Shown here: positions 27,210-38,164 of the stretch, in pieces
How the letters are laid out: each line of letters starts with the position of its first letter
Position numbering within the stretch: position 1 is the first letter of the stretch
Assembly (NCBI RefSeq): GCF_000233695.2
Contig: NZ_CM001488.1
Span: 3,188,796-3,252,795 of the forward strand
DNA: 64,000 bases
Origin: Desulfobacter postgatei 2ac9
Lineage (GTDB): Bacteria > Desulfobacterota > Desulfobacteria > Desulfobacterales > Desulfobacteraceae
Direction: 5' to 3'
Made by a program: the position numbers and the translations under genes
The notes under the pieces: model-generated
Seen by the model: only the letters and a program-made list of their open reading frames with translations
What the model was told of the DNA's origin: nothing
Database searches by the model: none

Positions 27210-27719
27210 TTAAGATTTTTTGGAGCCTAAGAGGTCTTCCTCTGACAGCTCCGCTACTAAACCTGCCCTTTCAAAGGCGCGATGGATGCGTCGTTTGCTC
27301 TCCGTGGCCTTTAAAAGGAAAATATCCTCTCTACATTTCATGTACCGGTTGAAAGCAGCCAGGGCAATTTCGTCCACCAGGCGATAAAATTTTATAATAT
27401 CTGCCTTTTCAATGATGCTTTCACCAATTTCCTTTAATGCAAATACAAAACTTACGGCATTTGCAGGGTCAAATGCCTGAACCGCACGAATTCGAATGAC
27501 CGGGTCAAGGGCTTTTTCAAGACCATCCCGGCTGAAATTTTCTGTAATAAGGTTTAAAACATCTTCAAGGGTTTCCCGGGTGACAGCCCCTATAGGATTG
27601 TCAAAACGGTTGGAATTTTTGCCCAGAATCCTTGCGGATTCTTCAGGATAGGTATTGATGGTGGCACGGAACCAGCTGTCCAGCAGTTGATTCAGATTTT
27701 TTTTTATAATTTGTTTCAC
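27210..27719 (-). CDS. RsbRD N-terminal-domain protein upstream of dsrM
   Basis: A 169-residue all-helical protein matching the RsbRD_N (globin-like sensor) type that recurs upstream of dsrM in sulfate reducers. DSWFRATINTYPEESARIL and FALKEIGESIIEK are the recognisable parts. No STAS or output domain is attached. It uses a GTG start at 27719 with a poor RBS. The role, perhaps sensing for or regulation of the dsr complex, is inference from its conserved position. Confidence 0.8.
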   Translation of the reverse strand: MKQIIKKNLNQLLDSWFRATINTYPEESARILGKNSNRFDNPIGAVTRETLEDVLNLITENFSRDGLEKALDPVIRIRAVQAFDPANAVSFVFALKEIGESIIEKADIIKFYRLVDEIALAAFNRYMKCREDIFLLKATESKRRIHRAFERAGLVAELSEEDLLGSKKS

Positions 27720-27722
27720 GGT

Positions 27723-27750
27723 GTATTAATCTTTATTTATAAAATGTCAA
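27723..27750 (-). promoter_or_regulatory. Possible second dsr promoter
   Basis: TTGACA (27745-27750) and TAATAC (27723-27728) with a 16-bp spacer. Initiation from it would fall at or next to the GTG start, giving an almost leaderless mRNA, so it may be chance. Confidence 0.35.
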
Positions 27751-27777
27751 CGGGTTAATTTGCGCAATTGATAGAAG

Positions 27778-27806
27778 GATATAAACTCCCCCCAATTTTA
27801 TGTCAA
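27778..27806 (-). promoter_or_regulatory. Main promoter of the RsbRD_N-dsrMKJOP operon
   Basis: TTGACA (27801-27806) and TATATC (27778-27783) with a 17-bp spacer, about 60 nt upstream of the GTG start. Confidence 0.75.
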
Positions 27807-28033
27807 GGGTAAACCTGATTTGGTTTCTGAATGAAAGTTGCCGTGTTTTGGGCTTTTGTCCAGCGCGTGAGAGATAATTACCCCTGATGGTTTTCGTTAA
27901 GAAAAAATTTATGGTAAATGTTTATTTTTGTCTGAAAATAGTGTATCCACTATTGCATTTTATTAATTAGATACAATGCTGCCGGTAATGCTCCTTTCCG
28001 GTGTCAAATCAGTTTTTCCAAGAAAGGGCAGAT
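27807..28033. other. Divergent intergenic region between dsr operon and pagL
   Basis: No gene seen. It contains a small inverted repeat ATAGTG-TATC-CACTAT (27938-27953) in the pagL upstream region, which may be an operator. A -10-like TACAAT (about 27972) has no well-spaced -35. Confidence 0.35.
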
Positions 28034-28567
28034 ATGAAAAGCGTTCTGTTTTTGTTAATTTGTTTTTTTGCTACCAGTACCTATGTCGCAGCCCAGGATC
28101 ATTTCGATTTTGGGGAATGGGGCGTTTCATTAGGATATGGTCAAAGTATAGACCATGTTGATATTTATCGTGCAGGGTTTTTAAAACAATTGAATGCAAA
28201 ATGGATTGAGAGCAAAACCGGTTATGCGCGCGGTTATTTTGAGTTGTCATATAACCGCTGGGAGTCGGGCAGGGAAGATGTTAACGCCGTTGCATTCTCT
28301 CCGGTCTTTCAGTATGTCTTCTATGCAGGAAATGCGACTTGGTATCCATATATAGAGGCAGGGGTTGGTGTTGCCTGTCTTGACGATTATACTATCAATG
28401 ACAGGAACCTGTCCTCAAATCTTCTGTTTGAAGATAGGGTTGGGGCCGGTATCAGAATTAAAAATGTGGATATCAGTTTCCGCTACATGCATTATTCCAA
28501 CGCCGGGTTAAAAGAGCCTAATGATGGAATTGACATACTGATCGGCACCCTGGCCTGGTACTTTTAA
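28034..28567 (+). CDS. pagL: Lipid A 3-O-deacylase PagL-type
   Basis: A 177-residue outer-membrane barrel enzyme removing the 3-O-acyl chain of lipid A. The N-terminal signal peptide (SVLFLLICFFATSTYVAAQ) is followed by alternating beta strands. The PagL catalytic motif H-x-S-N-x-G is present as HYSNAGL near residue 156, and the chain ends in aromatic WYF. The start at 28034 follows AAAGGG. An in-frame ATG at 28001 would spoil the signal peptide. It is convergent with the methyltransferase gene. Confidence 0.88.
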   Translation: MKSVLFLLICFFATSTYVAAQDHFDFGEWGVSLGYGQSIDHVDIYRAGFLKQLNAKWIESKTGYARGYFELSYNRWESGREDVNAVAFSPVFQYVFYAGNATWYPYIEAGVGVACLDDYTINDRNLSSNLLFEDRVGAGIRIKNVDISFRYMHYSNAGLKEPNDGIDILIGTLAWYF

Positions 28568-29277
28568 CCCGGTTTTCTAAAATACAGAACCAGGCTTTTT
28601 CCAAGCACCGGGTTTAGCAGGCGGTCAATAAAGGTGGTCAGTGCCGGTTTTTTCATCAGATCCCATACCAGAAGTCTGTGGTAGAGATTGACGGCAATCG
28701 AATCGGTCCGGGTGGGGCCCACAAAACATTTAAGCCACCAATAGGGACTGTGGATGCTGTGGGCATAGTGGCAACCCAGGTACTTGGGGCCTTTGTTCCG
28801 AAATTTTTCAATAATATTTTTTTTACTGTAGATTCTCACATGACCCATGTCGGCGTTGTAATATTCATCTGACAGCTGCCAGCAGATCCATTCGGGCCAG
28901 GCCCGGGGAACACTTACGGCCAGTGTTTTGCCCGGCTTGACAATACGGATCAGTTCTGAAACAGCTTTATCGTCGTCCGGGATATGTTCCAGGACCTCCG
29001 AGCAGATCACCACATCAAAACTGTTATCCTCAAAGGGAAGCGCCGTGATATCCATGGCAGACAACGCCCAGTTTCTGCAGGATAGGTCATCAAGGTCCGC
29101 GTGAAATTCAAGTTTGCTTTTGGTGGCCATAAGGTTGTCATATCCGAAGTCCCCACCAATGCAAACCGCACAGGATTCCCGGCAGGCCCTGATGGTGTGG
29201 CGCCCCTCGCCGCACCCGATATCCAGAACCAGGTTTCCGGGGGCAATGCCCAGACGTTTAAAGTCCATGGTAATCAT
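28564..29277 (-). CDS. Class I SAM-dependent methyltransferase
   Basis: A 237-residue Rossmann methyltransferase (Methyltransf_11 type). The SAM motif VLDIGCGEGRHT lies near residue 18, with ALPFEDNSFDVVICSEVLEHI near 90 and a C-terminal helix probably touching the membrane. The start ATG is preceded by GGAGG 6 nt away, embedded in the end of the glycosyltransferase gene (20-nt overlap). The pairing suggests modification of a glycolipid or polysaccharide; the acceptor is unknown. Confidence 0.88.
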   Translation of the reverse strand: MITMDFKRLGIAPGNLVLDIGCGEGRHTIRACRESCAVCIGGDFGYDNLMATKSKLEFHADLDDLSCRNWALSAMDITALPFEDNSFDVVICSEVLEHIPDDDKAVSELIRIVKPGKTLAVSVPRAWPEWICWQLSDEYYNADMGHVRIYSKKNIIEKFRNKGPKYLGCHYAHSIHSPYWWLKCFVGPTRTDSIAVNLYHRLLVWDLMKKPALTTFIDRLLNPVLGKSLVLYFRKPG

Positions 29278-30511
29278 CTATCACCTCCCGGTAGACTTGG
29301 ACCGTGCGCATGGCGCATTTTTCCCAGGTAAATTCCCTTTTGACCCGCTCATACCCCCGGCAGGCCAGATTTTCACGCTGTTTTTCATCGTCCAGCAGTT
29401 CAATGATCGCCTTTTCAAGGGCTTTGGCATCCCCGGGGGGCACAAGTTTTGCCGCATCCCCTGCAACTTCGGGTAATGCCCCACCGGTTGTTGAAATCAC
29501 CGGTACCCGGCAGGCCATCGCCTCTCCAACCGGCAGGCCAAACCCTTCGTACATGGAGGGTACTACCGCAATCTGGGCTTTTGCATATTCCAGGACAAAG
29601 CGCTGGTGATCAATGCGGCCGGTAAAGTTAATATGGCGTCCAAGATCAAGTTTTTTTACCAGATTTTCGATGCCGCCGTTCTTTTTGGGGATGCCAATGA
29701 CCGTTAAAGAGACCTCTTTGTGCGTTAACACCCCTTTCAGTGCGTAAAGCAGGTGGTATAAGCCTTTAAGGGGCATATCCGCGCTGTTGGTGACGATCAG
29801 GCGTCCGGGTTCCTTTTTTACATGGTCCAAGGGGAAAAAATTATCCAGATCAATGCCGTTGGGAACGGTTTTGAGCCTTGACTCAGGTATTTTAAATTCT
29901 TTGGCAATATCCGTTTTTGAGCTGTCAGATACCGTGATAATAGACGATAATCTTCGGGCAACACGTTTTTGCATGCCAATAAAGGAGTACCAGCGAAGGA
30001 CTTGGAGCTTTTTATAAAAAGACCTGGTTGCCTTAAGCGCCAGACGCCGGTCCACGGTTATAGGATGGTGAATGGTGGCGGTAACGGGCAGATCCCGGGT
30101 AAGGGACAAAACGCCATAGGAAAGGCTTTGGTTATCATGGAGAATATCATAGCGTTTTGTTCTGCCTTTCATGTAGCGCTTTACCCGCATGCCAAATGTC
30201 ATGGGTTCGGGATACCCCATGGCTGAGATGTCGAGCCATTCAATCAGGTTGACGGGATCTTTGAGTTCATCAATACGGGGTGTTCTGAACAGATTCTCTG
30301 GGTTGTATAAATCCAGGGTGTCGAGCATGGTCAGGTTGACCCCGGCATTGAGCAAAGGGTCCGGGGGACCTGCAATGACTTCCACCTGATGACCCAGATC
30401 GGATAACGCATGGCTTAAATGACGGATATAAACACCTTGTCCCCCGCAATGGGGGTTGGACCGGTAGGAGATCAGTCCGATGCGTAGGCCTGTTTTATAA
30501 AATGATTTCAT
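29258..30511 (-). CDS. GT4-family glycosyltransferase
   Basis: A 417-residue GT-B glycosyltransferase of family 4. The N-terminal Gly-rich GGQGVYIRHLSHAL site, an acceptor-domain DILHDNQSL and the C-terminal nucleotide-sugar motif PSMYEGFGLPVGEAMACRVP (E-x7-E) are present. It starts only 14 nt downstream of the tRNA-Arg CCA end and has no clear Shine-Dalgarno sequence. It overlaps the methyltransferase gene and probably acts in cell-envelope glycan assembly. Confidence 0.9.
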   Translation of the reverse strand: MKSFYKTGLRIGLISYRSNPHCGGQGVYIRHLSHALSDLGHQVEVIAGPPDPLLNAGVNLTMLDTLDLYNPENLFRTPRIDELKDPVNLIEWLDISAMGYPEPMTFGMRVKRYMKGRTKRYDILHDNQSLSYGVLSLTRDLPVTATIHHPITVDRRLALKATRSFYKKLQVLRWYSFIGMQKRVARRLSSIITVSDSSKTDIAKEFKIPESRLKTVPNGIDLDNFFPLDHVKKEPGRLIVTNSADMPLKGLYHLLYALKGVLTHKEVSLTVIGIPKKNGGIENLVKKLDLGRHINFTGRIDHQRFVLEYAKAQIAVVPSMYEGFGLPVGEAMACRVPVISTTGGALPEVAGDAAKLVPPGDAKALEKAIIELLDDEKQRENLACRGYERVKREFTWEKCAMRTVQVYREVIDDYHGL

Positions 30512-30525
30512 GGGAGGATCTTAGA

Positions 30526-30601
30526 TGGTACGCCCGGCTGGAATCGAACCAGCGATCTTCAGCTTCGGAGGCTGACGTGCTATCCACTGCACTACGGGCG
30601 C
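30526..30601 (-). tRNA. tRNA-Arg (anticodon CCG)
   Basis: A 76-nt cloverleaf read on the minus strand: acceptor GCGCCCG / CGGGCGT with one G-U pair, D arm GTGC...GCAC, and anticodon stem TCAGC / GCTGA with loop CTCCGAA (anticodon CCG, reading CGG). The T arm contains GGTTCGATTCC, discriminator A, and an encoded CCA. It sits 27 nt after the folC stop and 14 nt before the glycosyltransferase start, so it is probably processed from a folC-tRNA-GT transcript. Confidence 0.96.
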
Positions 30602-30627
30602 ATAAAGTTACGCGCTGTTATACCATA

Positions 30628-31935
30628 TTAGTTGATAAAATCCATATCAAATTTTTCCTTGGCCTCTCCTGCCACATACAGGGAACCTGAAATGCATATG
30701 GCGTCATCATCGTAACTTGTTGATATCGCATGTGATACTGCATTTTTTACGTCTTCGATAACCTGCAGGTCTCCTTTGAATATTTTTTTGATTGCTGCGG
30801 TGAGTATTGCAGGTTCAATGCTGCGGTTGATTTTGGCTTTGGTCACAATGACCCGCTGGGCCCTGGGCAAAAGCTGAGCCAGCATGGCTTCATAGGGTTT
30901 GTCATCCAGGATGCCGATAACCAGGGTCAGTTTTTTATCCCCTAAGGTTTGGTTAAGGTATTTGCCCAGCAGAACGCATGCCTTGAAATTGTGGGCGCCG
31001 TCTAGAATAACCAGGGGGCGATCCATGATTTTTTCAAGGCGTCCAGGCCAATTAACCTGGGCAAGCCCTTTATGAACCACTTCCTGGGTCAGTTTATATC
31101 GTGGATCAGTGATTTGGTTTTGTTCAAACACCAGCTCCACGGCGGCCAGGGCCAAAGAAAGGTTCTCCCGCTGGTGTTCTCCGGATAACGGTTTGGTAAG
31201 ACCCTTGAAATTTTGATAAATTCCCTTGTAATTATATGTTGCCTGGCCAGGGGTTTTGCGGATGGAAAACTCTTTTTTAAATCGGTAGAGGGCGGCTCCT
31301 TGATCTTTGGCGATTTTGCTCAGCCTGTCTATTCCAGATGGCTGGGATACGGCCGTAACCGCAGGTACACCTGATTTTATGATGCCGCCTTTTTCCCGGG
31401 CTATATCCCTGATGGTATGTCCAAGGTATTCGGCGTGCTCAATGGAGAGGTTGGTGATAACACTGACCTGTGGTGTAATAATGTTTGTAGCGTCAAATCT
31501 TCCCCCCATGCCGGTTTCAATGATCGCCCATTCCACCTTTTCCCGGGCAAAATGGTAAAAGGCCATGGCCGTGACAATTTCAAAAAAGGTGGCCGGGCGT
31601 AATCCATTATCTGCAGCGTCCACAGCCTCGTATGCACTGACCACATCTGCATCACTGATCTGTTGCCCGTTCACGCAGATCCGCTCATTGAATCGGACCA
31701 GGTGAGGGCTTGTGTAAATGCCGGTTTTAAACCCGGCAGCTCTGAGGATTGAGGCAATGCAGGTCGCCGTGGAACCTTTTCCGTTGGTTCCGGCCACATG
31801 GATCATGCTGTAATTGTCTTGAGGCGTGTTGAGTTGTGAAAGGATGTTTAAAATGGTATCCAGCTCAAGCTTGATACCGAACCGGCCCAGGTTATATATT
31901 TTTTCCAGGCACAGTTCATAAGGGGCGTTTGGCAT
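30628..31935 (-). CDS. folC: Bifunctional folylpolyglutamate/dihydrofolate synthase
   Basis: Adds glutamate to folates in the cytoplasm. The 435-residue Mur-ligase-like enzyme has P-loop VAGTNGKGSTATC, the omega-type segment EIVTAMAFYHFAREKVEWAIIETGMGGRFDATN (positions about 120-152), a His-containing SIEHAEYLG, and the C-terminal domain motif VILDGAHNF. It follows rpsU on the same strand, separated by a strong terminator. Confidence 0.93.
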   Translation of the reverse strand: MPNAPYELCLEKIYNLGRFGIKLELDTILNILSQLNTPQDNYSMIHVAGTNGKGSTATCIASILRAAGFKTGIYTSPHLVRFNERICVNGQQISDADVVSAYEAVDAADNGLRPATFFEIVTAMAFYHFAREKVEWAIIETGMGGRFDATNIITPQVSVITNLSIEHAEYLGHTIRDIAREKGGIIKSGVPAVTAVSQPSGIDRLSKIAKDQGAALYRFKKEFSIRKTPGQATYNYKGIYQNFKGLTKPLSGEHQRENLSLALAAVELVFEQNQITDPRYKLTQEVVHKGLAQVNWPGRLEKIMDRPLVILDGAHNFKACVLLGKYLNQTLGDKKLTLVIGILDDKPYEAMLAQLLPRAQRVIVTKAKINRSIEPAILTAAIKKIFKGDLQVIEDVKNAVSHAISTSYDDDAICISGSLYVAGEAKEKFDMDFIN

Positions 31936-31947
31936 TGAAGATGTCCA

Positions 31948-31989
31948 GAAAAAAAACCCGGCGTATCAACTAAAAAAGTGATACACCGG
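31948..31989 (-). terminator. rpsU terminator
   Basis: Stem CCGGTGTATCA / TGATACGCCGG (31979-31989 with 31958-31968) followed by a run of T on the minus strand. It lies just after rpsU and immediately before folC. Confidence 0.9.
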
Positions 31990-32004
31990 ATAATTTTCAG
32001 TGTG

Positions 32005-32214
32005 TTAGCTACGTTTTCTGCGTGATCTTGAGGCTGCAATTCTTTGTCTTCTTATTGCCTCTCTCATCTTACGTCTTCTGTACTGACAAGGTTTTTCAAA
32101 ATTTTTCTTAACCTTGAGACGTTTGAACAGTCCGTCATTCTGAATTTTTTTCTTCAGAATGCGCAACGCTTTTTCAACGTCATTATCAATAACTGTGACA
32201 GTAATTTCTTTCAA
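32005..32214 (-). CDS. rpsU: Ribosomal protein S21
   Basis: A 69-residue 30S protein involved in initiation. It has VEKALRILKKKIQNDGLFKRLK and the basic RRRKMREAIRRQRIAASR tail typical of S21. The start appears to be TTG (32214) with AAAGGGG about 10 nt upstream; no in-frame ATG fits. Its leader shares a diverged element with DNA near 61.5 kb. Confidence 0.93.
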   Translation of the reverse strand: MKEITVTVIDNDVEKALRILKKKIQNDGLFKRLKVKKNFEKPCQYRRRKMREAIRRQRIAASRSRRKRS

Positions 32215-32426
32215 GCAGCATCGCCCCTTTCAAAATGGATTTAAATATAACCGGCATGGGTTGAGGTGGTCTATTGATATTAGAGCGTAACCCATGACAA
32301 AACATGAAAGTAATTCAAAAAAAATGTTGTGACTTTCACATAAAAATATTTATGAAAGGGTCTTTTAACAAATTGAATGCATTAAGGCAAGGAGAAAATG
32401 GTTTGGGGGATTTGTTTCTTCAGAGT
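32215..32426. other. rpsU leader containing a repeated non-coding element
   Basis: No gene. About 32288-32345 resembles 61508-61565 at most positions (shared blocks AACCCA, AAGTAATTCAA, GACTTTCA, ATAAAAA). A second matching block, 32361-32387, resembles 61622-61650 (ACA-ATTGAA-GCAT-AAG). Both copies lie upstream of minus-strand genes. A possible minus-strand promoter in this copy is TTGTTA with a 17-bp spacer to TATTTT. Confidence 0.45.
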
Positions 32427-32460
32427 TTTTAAAAAACCCGGACGCATAGATGCATCCGGG
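32427..32460 (-). terminator. adk terminator
   Basis: 10-bp stem CCCGGATGCA / TGCGTCCGGG with one G-U pair and a TCTA loop, followed by a T-run on the minus strand, 13 nt after the adk stop. Confidence 0.9.
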
Positions 32461-32472
32461 CAGGATATATTT

Positions 32473-33141
32473 TTACAGCTTGGAGATTAGTTCTGCAGTT
32501 ACGTCGGGCAGTGGCTGCTCGCCGTTGAGCGTAACGTATTTGAACTCTGCATCAGGCAGATCTCTAAAGTAGTAAGAAGAGGCCAGGGTCCCGGTATTGG
32601 TGTCATAATAAATGGAGTGGCGTTTGTCGATGGCAGCCTCGTCCTGGTCATCGGCACGGGTGCTCAATGCACCGCCGCATACCCGGCATTTGTCTCCGTT
32701 AGGCTTGATGGCGTCAATGAAAATGTTGTTGGGATGGTTGTTGTCATTTTCGCACAACCGTCTGCCCATAATTCTGTTTTTGGCAACTTCACGATCCAGC
32801 AGCATTTCAATAACGTAGTCAAGTTTAATGCCCTGTTCTTTTAACGCGGCATGCAGTTTTTCAGACTGAACTTTATTTCTTGGAAAACCGTCCAGCAGCC
32901 AGCCTTTTTTGCAGTCGTCCTTTTTGATTCGGTCGATCATCATAGGGATGGTGATCTCATCAGGTACCAGATCGCCTGCGTCGATATATGCCTTGGCTTT
33001 TTTGCCAAGTTCGGTTCCACCCTTGATGTTGTCACGGAAAATGGCACCGGATTCAACGTGGGCAATGTTGTATTTGTCTTTCAGAATTTTTCCTTGGGTG
33101 CCTTTGCCGCTGCCGTTGGGGCCGAAAAATAAAATGTTCAT
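32473..33141 (-). CDS. adk: Adenylate kinase
   Basis: Interconverts AMP+ATP and 2 ADP; it also recycles the AMP released when sulfate is activated. The 222-residue protein has P-loop FFGPNGSGKGTQG, the NMP-binding DGFPRN motif and a LID region with LCENDNNHP and CRVCGGAL, which could bind zinc. The start at 33141 is supported by AAGGAG 6 nt upstream. A 61-residue N-terminal extension in the same frame lacks family similarity and runs through the promoter. Confidence 0.93.
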   Translation of the reverse strand: MNILFFGPNGSGKGTQGKILKDKYNIAHVESGAIFRDNIKGGTELGKKAKAYIDAGDLVPDEITIPMMIDRIKKDDCKKGWLLDGFPRNKVQSEKLHAALKEQGIKLDYVIEMLLDREVAKNRIMGRRLCENDNNHPNNIFIDAIKPNGDKCRVCGGALSTRADDQDEAAIDKRHSIYYDTNTGTLASSYYFRDLPDAEFKYVTLNGEQPLPDVTAELISKL

Positions 33142-33207
33142 CTTCACTCCTTGAGGTTGGTTTATATTCATGTCCTGTCGGAACACGTTCGACATAATCA
33201 AGAATCC

Positions 33208-33236
33208 GTAATATAGGACTACCCTTTTTTTGTCAA
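33208..33236 (-). promoter_or_regulatory. adk promoter
   Basis: TTGACA (33231-33236) and TATTAC (33208-33213) with a 17-bp spacer, about 60-70 nt upstream of the adk start. The rest of 33237-33449 holds nothing recognisable. Confidence 0.75.
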
Positions 33237-33449
33237 GGTATTGCGGCCTTCCTTCATGTGCTGTATATGCTTTGGCTAAGTATCGCAAAGAGACAAACTC
33301 ACCGATAAACTTAAGGAGGCGCAATCCAGAAAACAGCCGGTGCTATCCTATCAAGTAGCTATGGATGCTCAAAATGGCCGGCAGGATAACCAACCTCCAG
33401 CTCCCACCATATTAATAGTTTTGACTTTATCTTGCCCCCAATATGAGCC

Positions 33450-34221
33450 TTATTTCCGGCAGGATATCAGTTTCTGCCTTTCAATAAAAAAATCAAGCCA
33501 GATATCTCTGTGGGTCAGCTGAATAATCAATAGATTTGATTTTTGGTAAGGGAATGGATCGAGTTTTTTTTTCATGTCCCGACAGGAAATATTGTCAAGA
33601 TAGTTACCGTTTATGTGGATGAAAAGATTATTTTTTGCCCTTGTCATTGCCACGTACAGTTGTCTGTTTTTCTCATTGCTGTCGGGAAAAGATTCGGCAA
33701 GCATGAGAAAGACGGTTGAAAACTCCTTTCCCTTGGCTTTGTGGATTGTTGAAACAAAAATTGTTTCTCCCCTTGTTTGCGTGAAATCCTCTATTTTGGA
33801 CTCCCGCACAAAAACCTCGAAATCGGACTGATACTTTTGCTTATTATGGCTGAGCTCAAAATCGTTTATCAGATGAATACAGGTTTCAATCTGTTCGCTG
33901 TTTTTATATTTCTGCCACAACAATTTTTTGGCGCTCGTCCAGTTTTGGTCGCTGATGGTATATCTGTCATCTGAAAAGTTTAGTTGGTTGATAAAATATC
34001 TGACCTCAAGTAAATCATAAAGACTGTATAATTCATTAGTCTGGATCAGTTTTACCGGTAATATTATGGCCGCATGTATATTCAGCCCGACTGATAAAAT
34101 CGAAAAGGGCTGGGGCTGAACCGCAGTGGATGGTCCCCCCGTTGTCACAGATACCTCCGGCATCAAGCAGGTTTTTGCCTGTTAAATCCATTTCTGTATC
34201 TATGAAAGCAATTTTGTTCAT
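33450..34221 (-). pseudogene. Exonuclease/RecQ-UvrD-type helicase remnant with internal deletion
   Basis: Two ends of a large DNA-repair protein are joined. From 34221, MNKIAFIDTEMDLTGKNLLD to AEYTCGHNI is a DnaQ-like exonuclease start (D-x-E motif) that stops at 34036. From about 34060, in another frame, LIQTNELYSLYDLLEVRYFI leads into a UvrD-like helicase C-terminus with STIHKAKGKEF and RQLYVAMTRAKNNLF. The central helicase domains, about a thousand residues in the full-length relatives I recall, are missing and the frame is shifted at the join. It is therefore non-functional as a helicase. Confidence 0.75.
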
Positions 34222-35849
<1,628 letters not shown>

Positions 35850-35876
35850 TAATTTTTTTTATTTATTCGATGAGGA

Positions 35877-35914
35877 AAAGGTGAGGTGTTTATTTTGATA
35901 AATGCCTCACCTTT
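35877..35914 (+). terminator. eno terminator-like hairpin
   Basis: AAAGGTGAGG-TG-TTTAT pairs with ATAAA-TG-CCTCACCTTT around a short loop, 28 nt after the eno stop. It is A-rich before and moderately T-rich after, so it could work in either direction. Confidence 0.6.
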
Positions 35915-35918
35915 ATGA

Positions 35919-37583
<1,665 letters not shown>

Positions 37584-37693
37584 TGGAAGAATTCATCTGC
37601 AGATCTCTTTTATGTCGGTGTTCTGGATGAATCGGGAGACATTCTTTTAGACTACCTGCAGTCCTAAATTCTCAACGCATTGGAACAAGGCGA

Positions 37694-38164
37694 TTGGACC
37701 GGATTGATAAGCAAATACTGAATATTCTCCAGGAAAACGGGAGAATTACCAATGCCCAGCTCTCCAGGATGGTGGGAATTTCAGCGCCTGCTACGCTGGA
37801 ACGGGTCAAGCGCCTTGAAACAGCGGGTGTAATCTCCCATTTTATGGCTGTGGTGGATCCGGAAAAGGTTGGATTCCCTATCATGGTCATTGTCAGCATT
37901 ACGCTGAGCTTGAGCAAGCTCTCTTCGGTCTCTTTAATCAAGGAAAAGTTTTCGGAGCTTGAGGAGGTTGTGGAATGCTATCAGATTGCCGGTGCCCATG
38001 ATTTTATCCTCAAGGTCATTGCAAAGGACATCAAAGCCTATGCAGAATTCATGAACCGAAAACTGACCCGGATACAGGGCATCCAGAGCATCCAGTCCTC
38101 ATTTGTCATCGACAGCCTCAAGGATAAAAGAATTTTTCTCCTCAAAGCCGGGGATCACAGCTGA
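37694..38164 (+). CDS. Lrp/AsnC-family transcriptional regulator
   Basis: A 156-residue regulator with an N-terminal winged HTH (RIDKQILNILQENGRITNAQLSRMVGISAPATLERVKRLE, residues 3-42) and a C-terminal RAM/AsnC ligand domain. It probably starts at the TTG at 37694 (AAGG 4 nt upstream), since no ATG fits. Its 3' end overlaps the end of the convergent 5-oxoprolinase gene by 23 nt. An amino-acid-responsive role is inferred from the family. Confidence 0.88.
   Translation: MDRIDKQILNILQENGRITNAQLSRMVGISAPATLERVKRLETAGVISHFMAVVDPEKVGFPIMVIVSITLSLSKLSSVSLIKEKFSELEEVVECYQIAGAHDFILKVIAKDIKAYAEFMNRKLTRIQGIQSIQSSFVIDSLKDKRIFLLKAGDHS

Noticed and set aside
32398..32490. 30-codon plus-strand ORF preceded by AAGGAG
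   Set aside because: It reads through the adk terminator and the adk 3' end in antisense; most likely chance.
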